Assembly: GCA_943736015.1 (NCBI GenBank)
Contig: OX031068.1
Span: 24,622,296 to 24,686,295 of the forward strand
Source of the DNA: Tridacna crocea
Taxonomy: Eukaryota; Mollusca; Bivalvia; Cardiida; Cardiidae
DNA length: 64,000 nt
Direction: 5' to 3'
Positions 53,476-63,919 of this stretch are shown here, in pieces. A program made the translations under genes and the position numbers. The notes below the pieces were generated by a model that searched no databases, was not told where the DNA came from, and saw only the letters and a list, made by a program, of their open reading frames with translations. How positions within the stretch are numbered: the stretch's first letter is position 1; every line of letters begins with the position of its first letter.

Positions 53476-53842
53476 TTAACCCTTTCCCAAACAATCCCTG
53501 GTTTTTACGGGTCTGGCATAGTAGCCTTTTGAAAAGATTGTGGAAAAAGGAGAAAATGCTGGTTCTTACTGGCTGGAATGGTAGCCTTTTGAAAGCATTG
53601 TGGGAAAAGGAGAAAATGCTAGTAACAAGCAACTAGATCTATCTTCTGGTCTGGAATGATAGCCTTTTGAAAACATTGTGGGAAAAGGAGAAAATGCTGG
53701 TAACCAGCATTTTCTCCTTTTCCCACAATGTTTTCTACCCTATCATAGACAGAAATCATCTTTTCAGCAGGAGTTGAATTGTCGTCTGCAAATGCTTTCA
53801 ATTTGGTCTAGTCCAAAAGTTTGTCGCTTGGGAAAGGGTTAA
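53476..53842 (-). mobile_element. TTAA-MITE with triplicated left arm, 367 bp; empty site known
   Basis: TTAACCCTTTCCCAAACAAT to TTGGGAAAGGGTTAA. The segment TAGCCTTTTGAAAACATTG plus GGAAAAGGAGAAAATGC occurs three times before the centre GCTGGTAACCAGC. At the matching point of the duplicated block (62147-62150) only one TTAA is present. Confidence 0.96.
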
Positions 53843-53929
53843 AAACCTGTTTTGATCACACACCCACAAAAACTTATAATGATATGACATCTTTAAAAGA
53901 ATTTAAGTAACATGATAATAAAAGGTCGA

Positions 53930-54060
53930 GTTAAAAAAAAGTGGTCTAAAAAATAAGGTGTCGATATGACCAAAGTTTGCAAACATTTTTCCACCGCGGA
54001 TCGAAATAACCAAAATGTGTCGAAATGACAGGGTGTCGAAATTACCGGGTGTTCAAATGA
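53930..54060 (+). repeat. GGTGTCGAAATGACC short-motif cluster
   Basis: GTGTCGATATGACC, GTGTCGAAATGAC and GTGTCGAAATTACC recur within 130 bp; the same cluster is at 62225-62365. Confidence 0.8.
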
Positions 54061-54910
54061 CTGCCATTCGATAGAAACAAGTTTTTACAACTGTATTTAT
54101 ACCAACCTCTCTCAATTATGCTATTTTCTTTATTTTCTTACCAACTAACGTAAAGTGTTGTATTGAACAAAGTTCAAATTTTTCTCACAATTCAAACTTT
54201 TATCCGAATATATCTACAATCCGGATACTGAGCAGATAATTCCCGTTCATGTTTAATGTTTTATTGTCTTTGATATAGTTCATATGCAAATATATATATA
54301 CACGTGTTTACTTGAAGAAAAAAAAGAAACATGCGACTTACAACCATTGGCACACGTAGAATCGTAAAGAAATCAAGGAAATAGTATCATGTCTTCTCTA
54401 CCAAGCTTAATTATTTGCTATTTCCGGTTTGTTCCTTTCTCATCAATTTTTGTTTGTAACACCAATTTACATTGCTTTTTCTCCTCAATTTGTTTAATTT
54501 GTTGCTACTGTCGCTTATTTTCGTCAATTTTATCTGCAATTTTGCTTTGCTTTTCGTTCCGGGCTGATATTCATTCGAAACACAAGGGTCTTGCAAGAGA
54601 ATGATGAACGACTAATGGTCAAAGGGAAACAACTCGTACAAAATTTTGTAATTAGTAATGCGACAGTTACCTCCCTTATTGAAGAGGAAAGGGCTTGTTT
54701 CGAACTGCTTCACGTCGTGAGTACGTGCATACCATTGAATGTTACGCCTACAAAACAAAGACTCCGCCCAAAACCTCGCTTTCGTTACTTTTGGAGGTGC
54801 TTAATTACTGCGGCTAAAGTATGCGCATAGTATGAGCAGAAGGCGGGACATGGAACCGCCTCTTCCTGTCTCTGGTCCTCATATGCCTGTGCACCTTACA
54901 AAAAATGCCA

Positions 54911-55557
54911 TGAACACGGTTACGTCTGTAGAGTCGATCCGTTTTACGAACGATGATTTTTCATCTAGGTGTAACGAATTTCAATCAGTTCATAAGGTCA
55001 AATTGTTAATTTTAACCGTTCTACGAACGACATGCCACCAGACAAAAAAAAATCGGTCAAATTTATTATTTTTCTTACCAGGCAGCAAGTAGTCTCCCGT
55101 TTATTTCATATTAATTGTAACCGCCAGTATTTGAATTTGGAATTCAATGTAAGATCGCGCTACAATAAAAATGCAACATTTGGTAACAGATATCATTGAG
55201 GTAATAGATGTTCAGTACATGAAATTAATGAGTTATGATAACCACTACGACAACTTAACGCAAACTTACAAACAGAACTATGTTTTCATTCAATGACGAT
55301 ATCGACATATATATCGCTAAATATGGAAGGTCATTTTATAGCTCAACTTCAAAACATAAATTGGCTTATCACAGTAGGAAGATAATGTTTAGTCAGTAAA
55401 ATTAATCCCAATGGATATCAAACCAATCCCGTTACAAACCCATAGAGCGCCAAATAAACAAGAGATAACTTCAGTCTAAAAAAGGCTATCCAAACAAATA
55501 AATATAAACTAAGGTTTAAAGTCGCATAAAGTTGTACAGAAAGTCTTAGGAAAGTTG
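54911..55557. other. Unique-looking sequence
   Basis: Nothing recognised; open frames here are short and not shared with the other copy of the block. Confidence 0.45.
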
Positions 55558-55623
55558 ACGGTGTAGATCAAAGATCAGATGCACGTTCTGTGCAGTCTGA
55601 TCATGGTCTACAAAGACTGTAAA
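55558..55623. repeat. GTAGATCAAAGA-type palindrome
   Basis: GTGTAGATCAAAGATCAG faces AGTCTGATCATGGTCTAC. Confidence 0.82.
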
Positions 55624-55794
55624 GGCAACTTTTATTATATATGGCACTTTGAAGTTTTCGTTTTTACGCGCCTTGGACATCAAACCTCTGTCGACCATTT
55701 AAACAGTGTACTGGAACTATATCTATCTGATAAAGATTTTAACTCTATCCAAATAGGTTTAACCCCTTCGGTGCCATAGGCGAAAGCAGAGACT

Positions 55795-55866
55795 TTTGCG
55801 GACGGCATAGATCAAGATCAGACTGCACAGAACATGCAGTCTGATCTTTGATCTATGTCATCCGCT
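55795..55866. repeat. GTAGATCAAAGA-type palindrome
   Basis: CGGACGGCATAGATCAAGATC faces TGATCTTTGATCTATGTCATCC; arms extend about 30 bp. Confidence 0.85.
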
Positions 55867-55987
55867 GGTGTAGTCAAGCCTATACAAACAAAATCTTTGT
55901 AAGTTTCATTAGAATGTGTTTAGAGCCGTCCGCTGGAATTTGAATTTATTTATTTTGCACTGAAAGGTTTACGAAACAAGTTAACCG

Positions 55988-56048
55988 TGTAGACTCAGAA
56001 TCAGATCGTACATTCTGTGAAGCGTCATTTTAAACTATGCCGTCCGCA
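55988..56048. repeat. GTAGATCAAAGA-type palindrome, decayed
   Basis: GTGTAGACTCAGAATCAGATC faces a damaged arm (AAACTATGCCGTCCGC). Confidence 0.55.
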
Positions 56049-56500
56049 AACCTCATACCTTTGGAAATGGCGATTTTCAAAGATCAAAACCCTTCTCGGT
56101 GATCCCAATCGACTTTCAAGTAGAAAAAGCAGGAAATAATCTTATTTAAAACTTAGATTCTAGTGTTTTGTATTAAAATCAATATCAATGACACTCTTTT
56201 GTTAAAATTAATTGAAATCTTCATCAAAAACAGATAAAAAACGTTGCATGCATGTCACCTTTTTCTCAGTATTGTGTTTAGTACTTTGATCCGTCAAGCG
56301 TCTAGAAGAAATGATGAAGGGCGGATCATTATTTAAGGGAGACTACTCTTGCTTTACTCTTACTCTTAGACAGTACGAGTTTTCTCCCCTAGACCATATT
56401 TTTTTTTTTTTAAATCCCAGCTGCGATAGTTTTGCAGTACTAGTCAATGGGCATCATTTATTGGGTTGATTGGTAAAAGATACAATTCGATATTGTAATT
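56049..56500. other. Unique-looking sequence
   Basis: Nothing recognised. Confidence 0.4.
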
Positions 56501-56624
56501 GAACTTTATGTAATTGAGAAAAATGGCTATTTATCTATTTTTGTTCGTCATATATGAATCAAGGAAAATCATATCTGCACATAATTATGTAGACTACACA
56601 GTGGCTTATTTAAATCAATTACAC

Positions 56625-56725
56625 ATACATAGGGACACTATTTTGGCTTTTGGAAAACATAATGAGAATCTTGAGGAAAACTGCTGGTTACATGCTATTT
56701 TCCTTTTGCCACAATAATTTCATAT
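56625..56725. mobile_element. TTAA-MITE hairpin remnant
   Basis: GGAAAACATAATGAGAATC and GCTGGTTACATGCTATTTTCC keep part of the arms. Confidence 0.45.
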
Positions 56726-56951
56726 CCTTCACAAAGTCCTTCTTTTGAGAAACTTTTGATCAAACACTATCTGTAAATGTTATTTATACTACTGTAAATA
56801 GTACAGAACTTTTATAGTCTAGTCGATTTGTTCGTTTAAAATTCAACCCTTATCCTACTAAGTAACCGAGATGAAAAATTCAAACTGATAGTAAAAACCA
56901 AAATTTGGCTATTTCAAAGGTATTTTTTCAGGATTAGACATGCTCTTATTG

Positions 56952-57023
56952 GACAGTGTAGATCAAAGATCGGACTACATGTTCTGTGCAATCTGATCTT
57001 GATCAACACTGTCTGCAAAAGGT
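56952..57023. repeat. GTAGATCAAAGA-type palindrome
   Basis: GACAGTGTAGATCAAAGATC faces CTGATCTTGATCAACACTGTC. Confidence 0.85.
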
Positions 57024-57162
57024 CATTGAGTTACACTTAACAGCCTAAGAGTTGATACTATTCAAATATTTTCAATGATATCACAGCTAGAGATAGAAGA
57101 AAGGTTCCCCTTCACTGTGAAAGTCATACTCTGCTTCATGTTACCCTAGGCACTGTATGCAG

Positions 57163-57222
57163 ATTGTAGACGAAGATCAGCCTGTACCTACTTACAGTCT
57201 GATCTTGGTTTCCACTTCATGC
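57163..57222. repeat. GTAGATCAAAGA-type palindrome
   Basis: GATTGTAGACGAAGATCAG faces CTGATCTTGGTTTCCACTTC. Confidence 0.72.
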
Positions 57223-57447
57223 AAACGTGCCAACAATCCCATACAAATAGTAGCATGTTTATAGAATGAAACATTTCAAACTTGCATTAATGTGTAATAA
57301 TTGTAAATTCTGCTGGATACCAGCTGAATATTCAATTATTAGGATTACAACTCCTAAAATGATTTTTGTTTTTTAGTATAAGCAATACCCCATGATTTAT
57401 CAATATAAAGGATGTTTTTTCGACATGATTTCCCCCTCATGAATTTA

Positions 57448-57676
57448 TTAACCCTTTACCAAACAATCCCTGTTTTTTACGACTCTGAGACAGAAGCCTT
57501 TTGAAAACATTGTGGGAAAAGTAGAAAATGCTGGTAACCAGCATTTTCTCCTTTTCCCAAAATGTTTTCTTCTCTGCTGGAAACAAATTTCAGTTTTTGA
57601 GTTACTTTTATTTTGACGACTGCAAGCGCTTTCAGTTTGGACAAGTCTAAATTTTTGTCGTTTGGTAAAGGGTTAA
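57448..57676 (-). mobile_element. TTAA-MITE (A), 229 bp
   Basis: TTAACCCTTTACCAAACAAT to TTTGGTAAAGGGTTAA: the terminal repeats match for 16 bp, a good consensus for the family ends. Confidence 0.94.
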
Positions 57677-57819
57677 AAGTGTGTATGAGTGAGTGTTTGT
57701 GTGTATGTATGTTCACTGTAAATTATTGTCTTCACCAAACTTTACAACTTTACATTATTCTGTCATATCCCCATGTATAATGTTTCACATTACTGGGTGA
57801 ATGAAGAGATTTTGACTTT

Positions 57820-58078
57820 GACTTTGAGCTGCAACCACTTCACCTCTACATTTTTTCCAAGCTTATTTTTTCCAGCACTTCTCACTATGGTGTTCCTAAG
57901 TCATTGGCTGCTTTCCCACATAACCATCTAGAGCATCATACACAGGTTATTCAGAAGCAAGATAGGAATGTATCCTGTTGCAATGACTATTATAAATTCT
58001 CTGACAGAAATTGGCAAGCTGGAATTTTGTACCAGCCACATGCTCACTCAAATGTTGTTACCAGCTGAGCTACAGAGC
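57820..58078 (-). mobile_element. tRNA-derived SINE
   Basis: The minus-strand head reads CTGTAGCTCAGCTGGTAAC (box A). The body shares the AGCAGCCAATGACTTAGG region with the copy at 43275-43568. Confidence 0.7.
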
Positions 58079-58262
58079 ATTTTTATCTTTTCCCACAATG
58101 TTTTCAAAAGCTGTCTTTTTCTCAGAAGACTTCTCCTTTTCTGGTCACAAGCATTTTCTTCTTTTCCAACAATGTTTTCAAAGGCCATCTCTTGACCTGA
58201 AAGACTTCTCTTCTGGTCACCAGCATTTTCTTCTTTTCCCACAATGTTTCCAAAAATCTCCA
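58079..58262. repeat. Array of three MITE right arms
   Basis: TTTTCCCACAATGTTTTC-like arms occur at about 58087, 58155 and 58225, each followed by a Ctt-rich spacer; no matching left arms. Confidence 0.82.
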
Positions 58263-58267
58263 ATATT

Positions 58268-58496
58268 TTGACTCTTTACCAGATGACAAAGTTTTGACCT
58301 TGCCCAACTTGAAAGTATTTGCAGACAACAATTCAAATGTGACTCCAATTATGAAATTTGATCCTGATAGGGTAGAAAACACTGTGGGAAAAAGAGAAAA
58401 TACTGGTTACCAATATTTTCTCCTTTTCCCACAGTGCTTTCAAAAGGCTTCTTCCTCAAGCGTGTTAAAAGTCATTATTGGGTTGTAAAGGGTTAA
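58268..58496 (+). mobile_element. TTAA-MITE (A), 229 bp
   Basis: TTGACTCTTTACCAGATGAC to TGTAAAGGGTTAA; centre ACTGGTTACCAAT, with the mismatch to type A made on both arms. Confidence 0.9.
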
Positions 58497-58499
58497 AAA

Positions 58500-58642
58500 G
58501 CCTTCTTTTTCTTCAAAAACATCCCGTCTAGTTATCAACATTTTTTTTCTTTTCCTACAATGTTTTAGAAAGCCTACAGTGTTTTCAAAAGCCTTCTCTA
58601 TTTGGGGTTGTTAAAACTCAGGATTGTGTGGAATGGGGTAAA
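58500..58642. mobile_element. TTAA-MITE right-half fragments
   Basis: TTATCAACATTTTTTTTC, CAATGTTTTAGAAAGCC and GATTGTGTGGAATGGGG. Confidence 0.5.
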
Positions 58643-58761
58643 AGGGATGACAAGATAAAAAGATAGAAATTCATCAAATAATCTTTATTTATTTCACAAT
58701 GCAGTTCTGTGCATAAATATATATATGCATGTATTTTACAAAAATATTCTGAGTGTAATTG

Positions 58762-58978
58762 CTGAACTCTGTACCAACGACAAAATTTTTAGACTGGTCC
58801 AAATTGAAAGCACTTGCAGAGGACAATATAACTGTAAATTTTTTTCCAGCAGGGTAGAAAACATAGTGGGAAAAGGAGAAAATGCTGATAACCAGCATTT
58901 TCTACTTTTCCCACAATGTTTTCAAAAGGGTTCTCCCTCAGGGTCATAAAAACCAGGGATTGTATGGTAAATGGTTAA
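58762..58978 (+). mobile_element. TTAA-MITE (A)
   Basis: GCTGAACTCTGTACCAACGAC to ATGGTAAATGGTTAA; hairpin GCTGATAACCAGC. Confidence 0.85.
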
Positions 58979-59024
58979 GAATTATCATTAAAACAAAGTG
59001 AAGTCAGTAAACTCATATTCCTGT

Positions 59025-59247
59025 TTAAACCTTTACCACAAAATCCCAACTTTTAATAACCCTATGAAAGTTTGAAAACATTATGGGAAAAGAAGAAAAT
59101 GCTGATAACCAGCATTTTCTCTTTTTCCCACAATGTTTGCTACCTTGCTAAAGACAAATTTCAATTTTTGAGTAACATTTATTTTCTTGTCTGCGAAAGC
59201 TTTCAACTTGGACAAGTATAAAATTATGTAGTTTGGTAAAGATTTAA
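59025..59247 (-). mobile_element. TTAA-MITE (A), 223 bp
   Basis: TTAAACCTTTACCACAAAAT to TTTGGTAAAGATTTAA. Confidence 0.9.
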
Positions 59248-59389
59248 AAATTTAAATCTGTGTTTACATTCTCACTAATTCCTGTATTACTCTCAGATGA
59301 TAATTTAAACCTTTGTTGACAAACACAACAAAACAAACACATAAAAGGTAAAATACATCGCTTCATTACAAAGACAGTACAGTGGGTAT

Positions 59390-59607
59390 TTAAAACTTTA
59401 CCCCGTAAGGCATTTCTATGGTATCTCTAATTGACCATAAATAAGAGCAAGGATAAAGCCATATATGACACCTTTTGATTGTGTAGAAAACATTGTGGCA
59501 AAAGATGAAATTGTTCGTCACGAGTAATTTCACATTTTGCCACAATGTTTTCCAAAGGCTCCTACAGGCAATGCATAGAAATGAGTATCTATGGAGTAAA
59601 GGATTAA
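59390..59607 (+). mobile_element. TTAA-MITE (C), 218 bp
   Basis: TTAAAACTTTACCCCGTAAG to GGAGTAAAGGATTAA; centre TTGTTCGTCACGAGTAA. Confidence 0.88.
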
Positions 59608-59694
59608 GTTGTGAGGAATACTTGTTTCCCCTACAATTATGAAATCAGTCGACCCTAAAAAGACACTGCTATCATCTGAGAGTAATACCTGAAG

Positions 59695-59850
59695 CTAATA
59701 CTTTAACAAACAATACTGAAAGCATTTGCAACTGACAAATATAGGTCAAGGTATGGTTACTGTTGTTGTTAAAAAAAAAACTTGGGGGAAAAACAACATG
59801 TAGGTCATCTACATTTTCCTCTTTTCCCATAATCTTTTCTAAAGCTTTAT
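59695..59850. mobile_element. TTAA-MITE, decayed
   Basis: ACTTTAACAAACAATACTG and CATTTTCCTCTTTTCCCATAATC. Confidence 0.45.
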
Positions 59851-59914
59851 ACCTCCAATTCTCATGACTGACTGATTGATTGATTGAATTGGATTTAATT
59901 GCCATTTTAACAGC

Positions 59915-60122
59915 TGAGGTCATATCATAGCAGTCAGTGCTCCTATGCATGTATTTCCTGGGTTTCTCACACCTGTACTGACATCACTTTCTTTCAGGAT
60001 CACTCGCTACATTCTCACATGCATCAGCCGTAAGAGGCAGGAAAGAAAGTTTGCCTCAGTGGGTATCAAACTCACCACAGCCAGGTCACAAGTTTGCTGA
60101 CCACTGAGCTGCCCAGGTGAGC
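59915..60122 (-). mobile_element. tRNA-derived SINE, decayed
   Basis: The minus-strand head is GGGCAGCTCAGTGGTCAGC (box A) and GAGTTTGATACCC (box B); the body aligns by eye with 43275-43568. Confidence 0.7.
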
Positions 60123-60124
60123 TA

Positions 60125-60480
60125 ATCCCCTAGAAAAACAGAACTACAAAAAAAAACTGAAAAAAGGAGAAAATGCAAATATACAACATTTCTCCTCCTC
60201 CTGCAATGTTTTTTCACCTTTGTCTGTAAATGCTTTGGGTTTAAGTCTAAAAGGTTTCCATCTTGTAAAAAATCAACAGGATTTTGGTTGAAATAAAGAG
60301 TTAACTCATTATCAAACAACAATATTTTAGGTTTGTCGAAATCAAAAGCATTTGCAGATGACAAAATACAGGTGACTCAAAATTTGAAATTTGTTTTGTA
60401 AAGAGTACAAAACAGAGTGAGAAAAGGAGAAATTGCTGGTGAAAAAAAAGTCAACAGGAATTTGGTCGAGATAAAGAATT
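60125..60480. mobile_element. Broken TTAA-MITE copies
   Basis: One copy spans about 60155-60304 with GAGTTAACTC at its edge; a second left half starts TTAACTCATTATCAAACAAC (60301) and stops after GAGAAATTGCTGGTG. TCAACAGGAATTTGG near 60450 repeats TCAACAGGATTTTGG near 60272. Confidence 0.6.
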
Positions 60481-60500
60481 AAAACCAGTAAAAACTTGGG

Positions 60501-60797
60501 TTAGACTTGAAAAACATTCTTACATTTAGGTTTGCATGCTCTAATACTATGGCATTTCTTAAATCTGGCCGGCCATCTATTGGAATAACATAAATCCTGA
60601 ATCCCCAGCTCACAGCCAAGTTTCTTCACCTTTTTGACAAGCATATTGCCACTTACAACAATATTTCTTGAACTTAAGTCTGAGTACCAACGATAAAGGC
60701 TCTCATCCAGATTCATGTGTTTTGGTGTGCTAGTCTGAACCCTGTAATCTTCCAAACCACTGGTCCATTTCTCATTGTTTTTAAAAAAAAAAAACAC
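60501..60797 (-). pseudogene. CENP-B/Tigger-type transposase DNA-binding domain fragment
   Basis: The minus strand has a 98-codon open stretch containing LDESLYRWYSDLSSRN, then IVVSGNMLVKKVKKLG and WPARFKKCHSIR. The L-x-x-x-L-x-x-W start, the central V-S-G-x-x-L-x-x-K and the W-x-x-R-F-K-x-x-H end are the signature of the CENP-B-type helix-turn-helix found in pogo/Tigger transposases and host proteins derived from them. Upstream, at a run of 12 T in the coding strand, the frame shifts; the other frame holds IFQEEVVNYLTKKWGKRLPP, probably the end of the preceding domain. No DDE catalytic domain is visible downstream, so this is a broken fragment. There is no real start codon. Confidence 0.72.
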
Positions 60798-61198
60798 TGA
60801 GTGTGGATGGTGGAAGCCTCTTGCCCCACTTTTTCGTTAAATAGTTCACAACTTCTTCCTGAAAAATATTATGGTTTTTGATTTCTCTCTTCTCCAACGA
60901 GGTAAACTAGTTTCTGCGTTTTGCACCTCCCTTCCATATTTACACTACAAAGATGGAAAGAAAAGTTTATTAACCCTTGATTACCTCAAGGAAAATGTAT
61001 TTTGAAAATAATGTGGAAATGAGAAAATATTGGCAACTAGCATTTTCTCCTTTTCCAACAAATAATTTTTTCTATCAAACACTTAACCTATTTTTGAACT
61101 ACATTCCCAATATGTTTTTGACTGTCAGAGACAAATCTCATTGCTTGTACTACATTTCATTTGTTGTCTGCAATTTCTTTTTATTTCAGCAAGTCAAA

Positions 61199-61511
61199 CA
61201 AGAACTGTCACTTAATGTGACTTAATACCCCTGCCAGCCCTTTGACAGAAAAAAAGTGTCAAATTCAAGGGGAGATAATTCTCCAACTAGGAAGAGTTGA
61301 CACTTGAAAAGTGCATCTTGCAAATCTTCGATATAATTATCATTAATATATGTGCAAAGTTTCAATACAGTTGAAGGAAAACTGTAGGAGGAGTTTGGGA
61401 CACAAAATTACTGGTATTTTGTACACAGATGGACAGACACACAGACAGACACACAGACAAAGCGGATTATTCAAGTACAACCCTGAAAACATTCATTTTG
61501 TGGGAGGTACA
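61199..61511 (-). mobile_element. GGGGTATACTGGAAT element, minus strand (copy 2)
   Basis: Same order as 52530-52842 but with the G run after TTCATTTTGTGGG shortened. Confidence 0.8.
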
Positions 61512-61557
61512 AAAATTTCTCATTTTTCTGGTAGTTTATATAGAAGTACTGGTAGTT

Positions 61558-61652
61558 TGTAGTTACCAGCATTTTCTCCTTTTCCCAAAATGTTTTCAAA
61601 ATGCTTCTTTTTCAGGGTTGTTAAAAGTTGAGATTGTGTGGTAAAGGGTTTA
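61558..61652 (+). mobile_element. TTAA-MITE right half (copy 2)
   Basis: ACCAGCATTTTCTCC to GTGGTAAAGGGTTTAA; the left half is missing in both copies of the block, so the loss predates the duplication. Confidence 0.82.
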
Positions 61653-63362
61653 AGAAGAACTCAATTATTCATCAAACATTCTTTAACTTATTATTTGCCA
61701 TATGGTCCAAATGGCTCAAAAAGTCTGCACTGCAGTTTGCACTTATTAAAAACTCTCACTGACACAATGCTTTCAAAGGTTACCTCACTGCATGACAAAA
61801 AAACTCCGCTGTGCTGGATGTAAAAGAGTTTCTGTAAATTACAGAGTCGGTAAAATGGACGTACTGTATGTAGATACATTCTTATCTTGAATGTGTGAAG
61901 GATATATGTTTTCTTAATCTTTTTTTAGGTGGTCTAGTCTTGGCATTTGTTATATTTTATAGGATTTTCACTAATTATGATTTATTCTGATTGATGAAAA
62001 CTTGAAGTCAATCACTGTTAAAGACAGGTGAAGGTGTGATAAATATTATACTGCATATTAATCTCTTTATTAAGAAGGCTGAGTAGAATACATAACATTG
62101 TACAAATATACCCATACTCGGAGTAATTCCCCTTGAATACAGATATTTAAAAACAGGTTTTGGTAACACACCAACACAAAATTACACTGATATGACATCT
62201 TTAAAAGAAATTAAAGTAACTTGATAATAAAAAGTCGAGTTTAAAAAGTGCTCTAAAAAATAAGGTGTCGATATGACCAAAGTTTGCAAACATTTTTCCA
62301 CCGGGAATTGAAATGACCAAAATGTTCGAAATGACTGGGTGCCGAAATTACCGGGTGTTCAAATCACTGCCATTCGATAGAAACAAGTTTTTACAACTGT
62401 ATTTATATTAAGCTCTCTCAATTATGCTATTTTCTTTATTTTTGTTTTCAACTAATGTAAAGTGTTGTGTCGAATAAATTTCAAATTTTTCTCACAATTC
62501 AAACTTGTATCCGAATATATCTACAATCCGGATACTGAACAGATGAGTCTCGTTCATGTTTACTGTTTTATTGCCTTTGAGTTTGATACGGTTCATATGC
62601 AAAGATATACACGTGTTTACTTTAAAAAAAGAAACATGCGACTTACAACCATCGGCACCCGTAGAATCGTAAAGAAATCGTGGAACTAGTGTCATATCTT
62701 CTCTACCAAGCTTATTTGCTATTTCCGGTTTGTTCCTTTCGTATCAATTTTTGTTTGTAACACCAATTTACACTGATTTTTCCCCTCAGTTTGTTTAATT
62801 TATTGCTACTATCGCTTATTTCCGTCCATTTTATCTCCGCTTTTGCTTGGCTTTTTATTCCGGGCTGATATTCATTCTAAATATATGGGTCTTGCAAGAG
62901 AAATGATGAACGACTAATGGTCAAAGGGAAACAACTCGTACAAATTTTGTAATTAGTAATGCTAAAGTTGCCTCCCTTATTGGAGAGGAAAAGGCTTATT
63001 TCTGACTGCTTCGCGTTGTGAGTACGTGCATACTATTGAATGGTACGCCTACAAAACAAAGACTCCGCCCAAAACCTCGCTTTGGCTACTTCCGGAGGTG
63101 CTAAATTACTACGGCTATAGTATGTGCATAGTACTTGCAGTAGGCGGGACATGGGACCTCCTCTTCCTGTCTCTGGTCCTTATATGCCTGTGCACCTTAC
63201 AAAAAATGCCAGCCAAGAGCAAGCATAAAACCGAGGACGAATATTTCCAAATTCCTCATGTTTTGTATTTTTAGTAGAATATGGTTAACAAACTTTTAGT
63301 CTGCCAAGTTTAAGTAAACATATGACTTTAGTACAAAGATTAATTAACTTTATAGATTTGTA

Positions 63363-63555
63363 TGAACCCTTTACCACACAGTGCCGACAATTGACCACCC
63401 TGAGAAAGAAGCCTTTTGAAAACATTGTGAGAAAAAGGAGAAAATGCTGGGTACCAGCATTTTCTCCTTTTCCCACAATGTTTTTCTCTCCCCTTTTGAC
63501 GCCTGCAAATGCTTTCAATTGGACCAGTCTAAAATTTCAGCATACAGTATAGAGT
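63363..63555 (-). mobile_element. TTAA-MITE (A), shortened
   Basis: GAACCCTTTACCACACAGTG left; hairpin GCTGGGTACCAGC; right end eroded (CAGTATAGAGTAAG). Confidence 0.78.
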
Positions 63556-63899
63556 AAGTGAGCTTTAGAAGTAAAGATTGAGGCAGAAAGTGGTCAAGTA
63601 TGGATATAAACAAAATTTACAATATGCAGTTTTATTGCAAAGGAGAATGAATAATTTTATAAAGGTTCAATTAATAACTGACAGACTCAAACTGTTCAAC
63701 GCGACCAGTGACCACCATAAATCAATAAAATTCCTCCTTTCCCATGGTGTTTTCAGTCTTCAAAAGACAGAACCAACTAATATAAGCTATATTTTATTTA
63801 ATTGTGTGCCAATTCTTTGGCCTAGTATTTATCTATCCACCCTCCTTTCTTTCTATATACATGTATACCTCTTTTTAATCCTTCAGTCATCATTAATAA
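63556..63899. other. Mostly unique sequence
   Basis: Only a weak MITE-arm trace (CTCCTTTCCCATGGTGTTTTC near 63735) is seen. Confidence 0.4.
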
Positions 63900-63919
63900 A
63901 ACCATCAATTTACAATAAT

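Larger units (their letters stand above)
52345..54910 (+). repeat. Segmental duplication, copy 1
   Basis: Homologous to 61022-63211 in the same orientation, by eye differing about once every 15-20 bases. It contains a MITE half (52891-52980), an inverted GGGGTATACTGGAAT element and a unique 1-kb end. Unlike copy 2 it carries the 367-bp MITE at 53476. Confidence 0.93.
61022..63211 (+). repeat. Segmental duplication, copy 2
   Basis: Partner of 52345-54910. It retains the uninterrupted TTAA at 62147-62150. Homology stops abruptly after CTTACAAAAAATGCCA in both copies. Confidence 0.93.

Noticed and set aside
54389-55092. Open frames at the end of copy 1 of the duplicated block
   Set aside because: The frames are not conserved in copy 2, where substitutions and indels break them.
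63207-63274. Possible first exon starting ATGCCAGCCAAG in copy 2 of the duplicated block
   Set aside because: The frame stops after 22 codons, no donor is evident, and copy 1 diverges right at the ATG.
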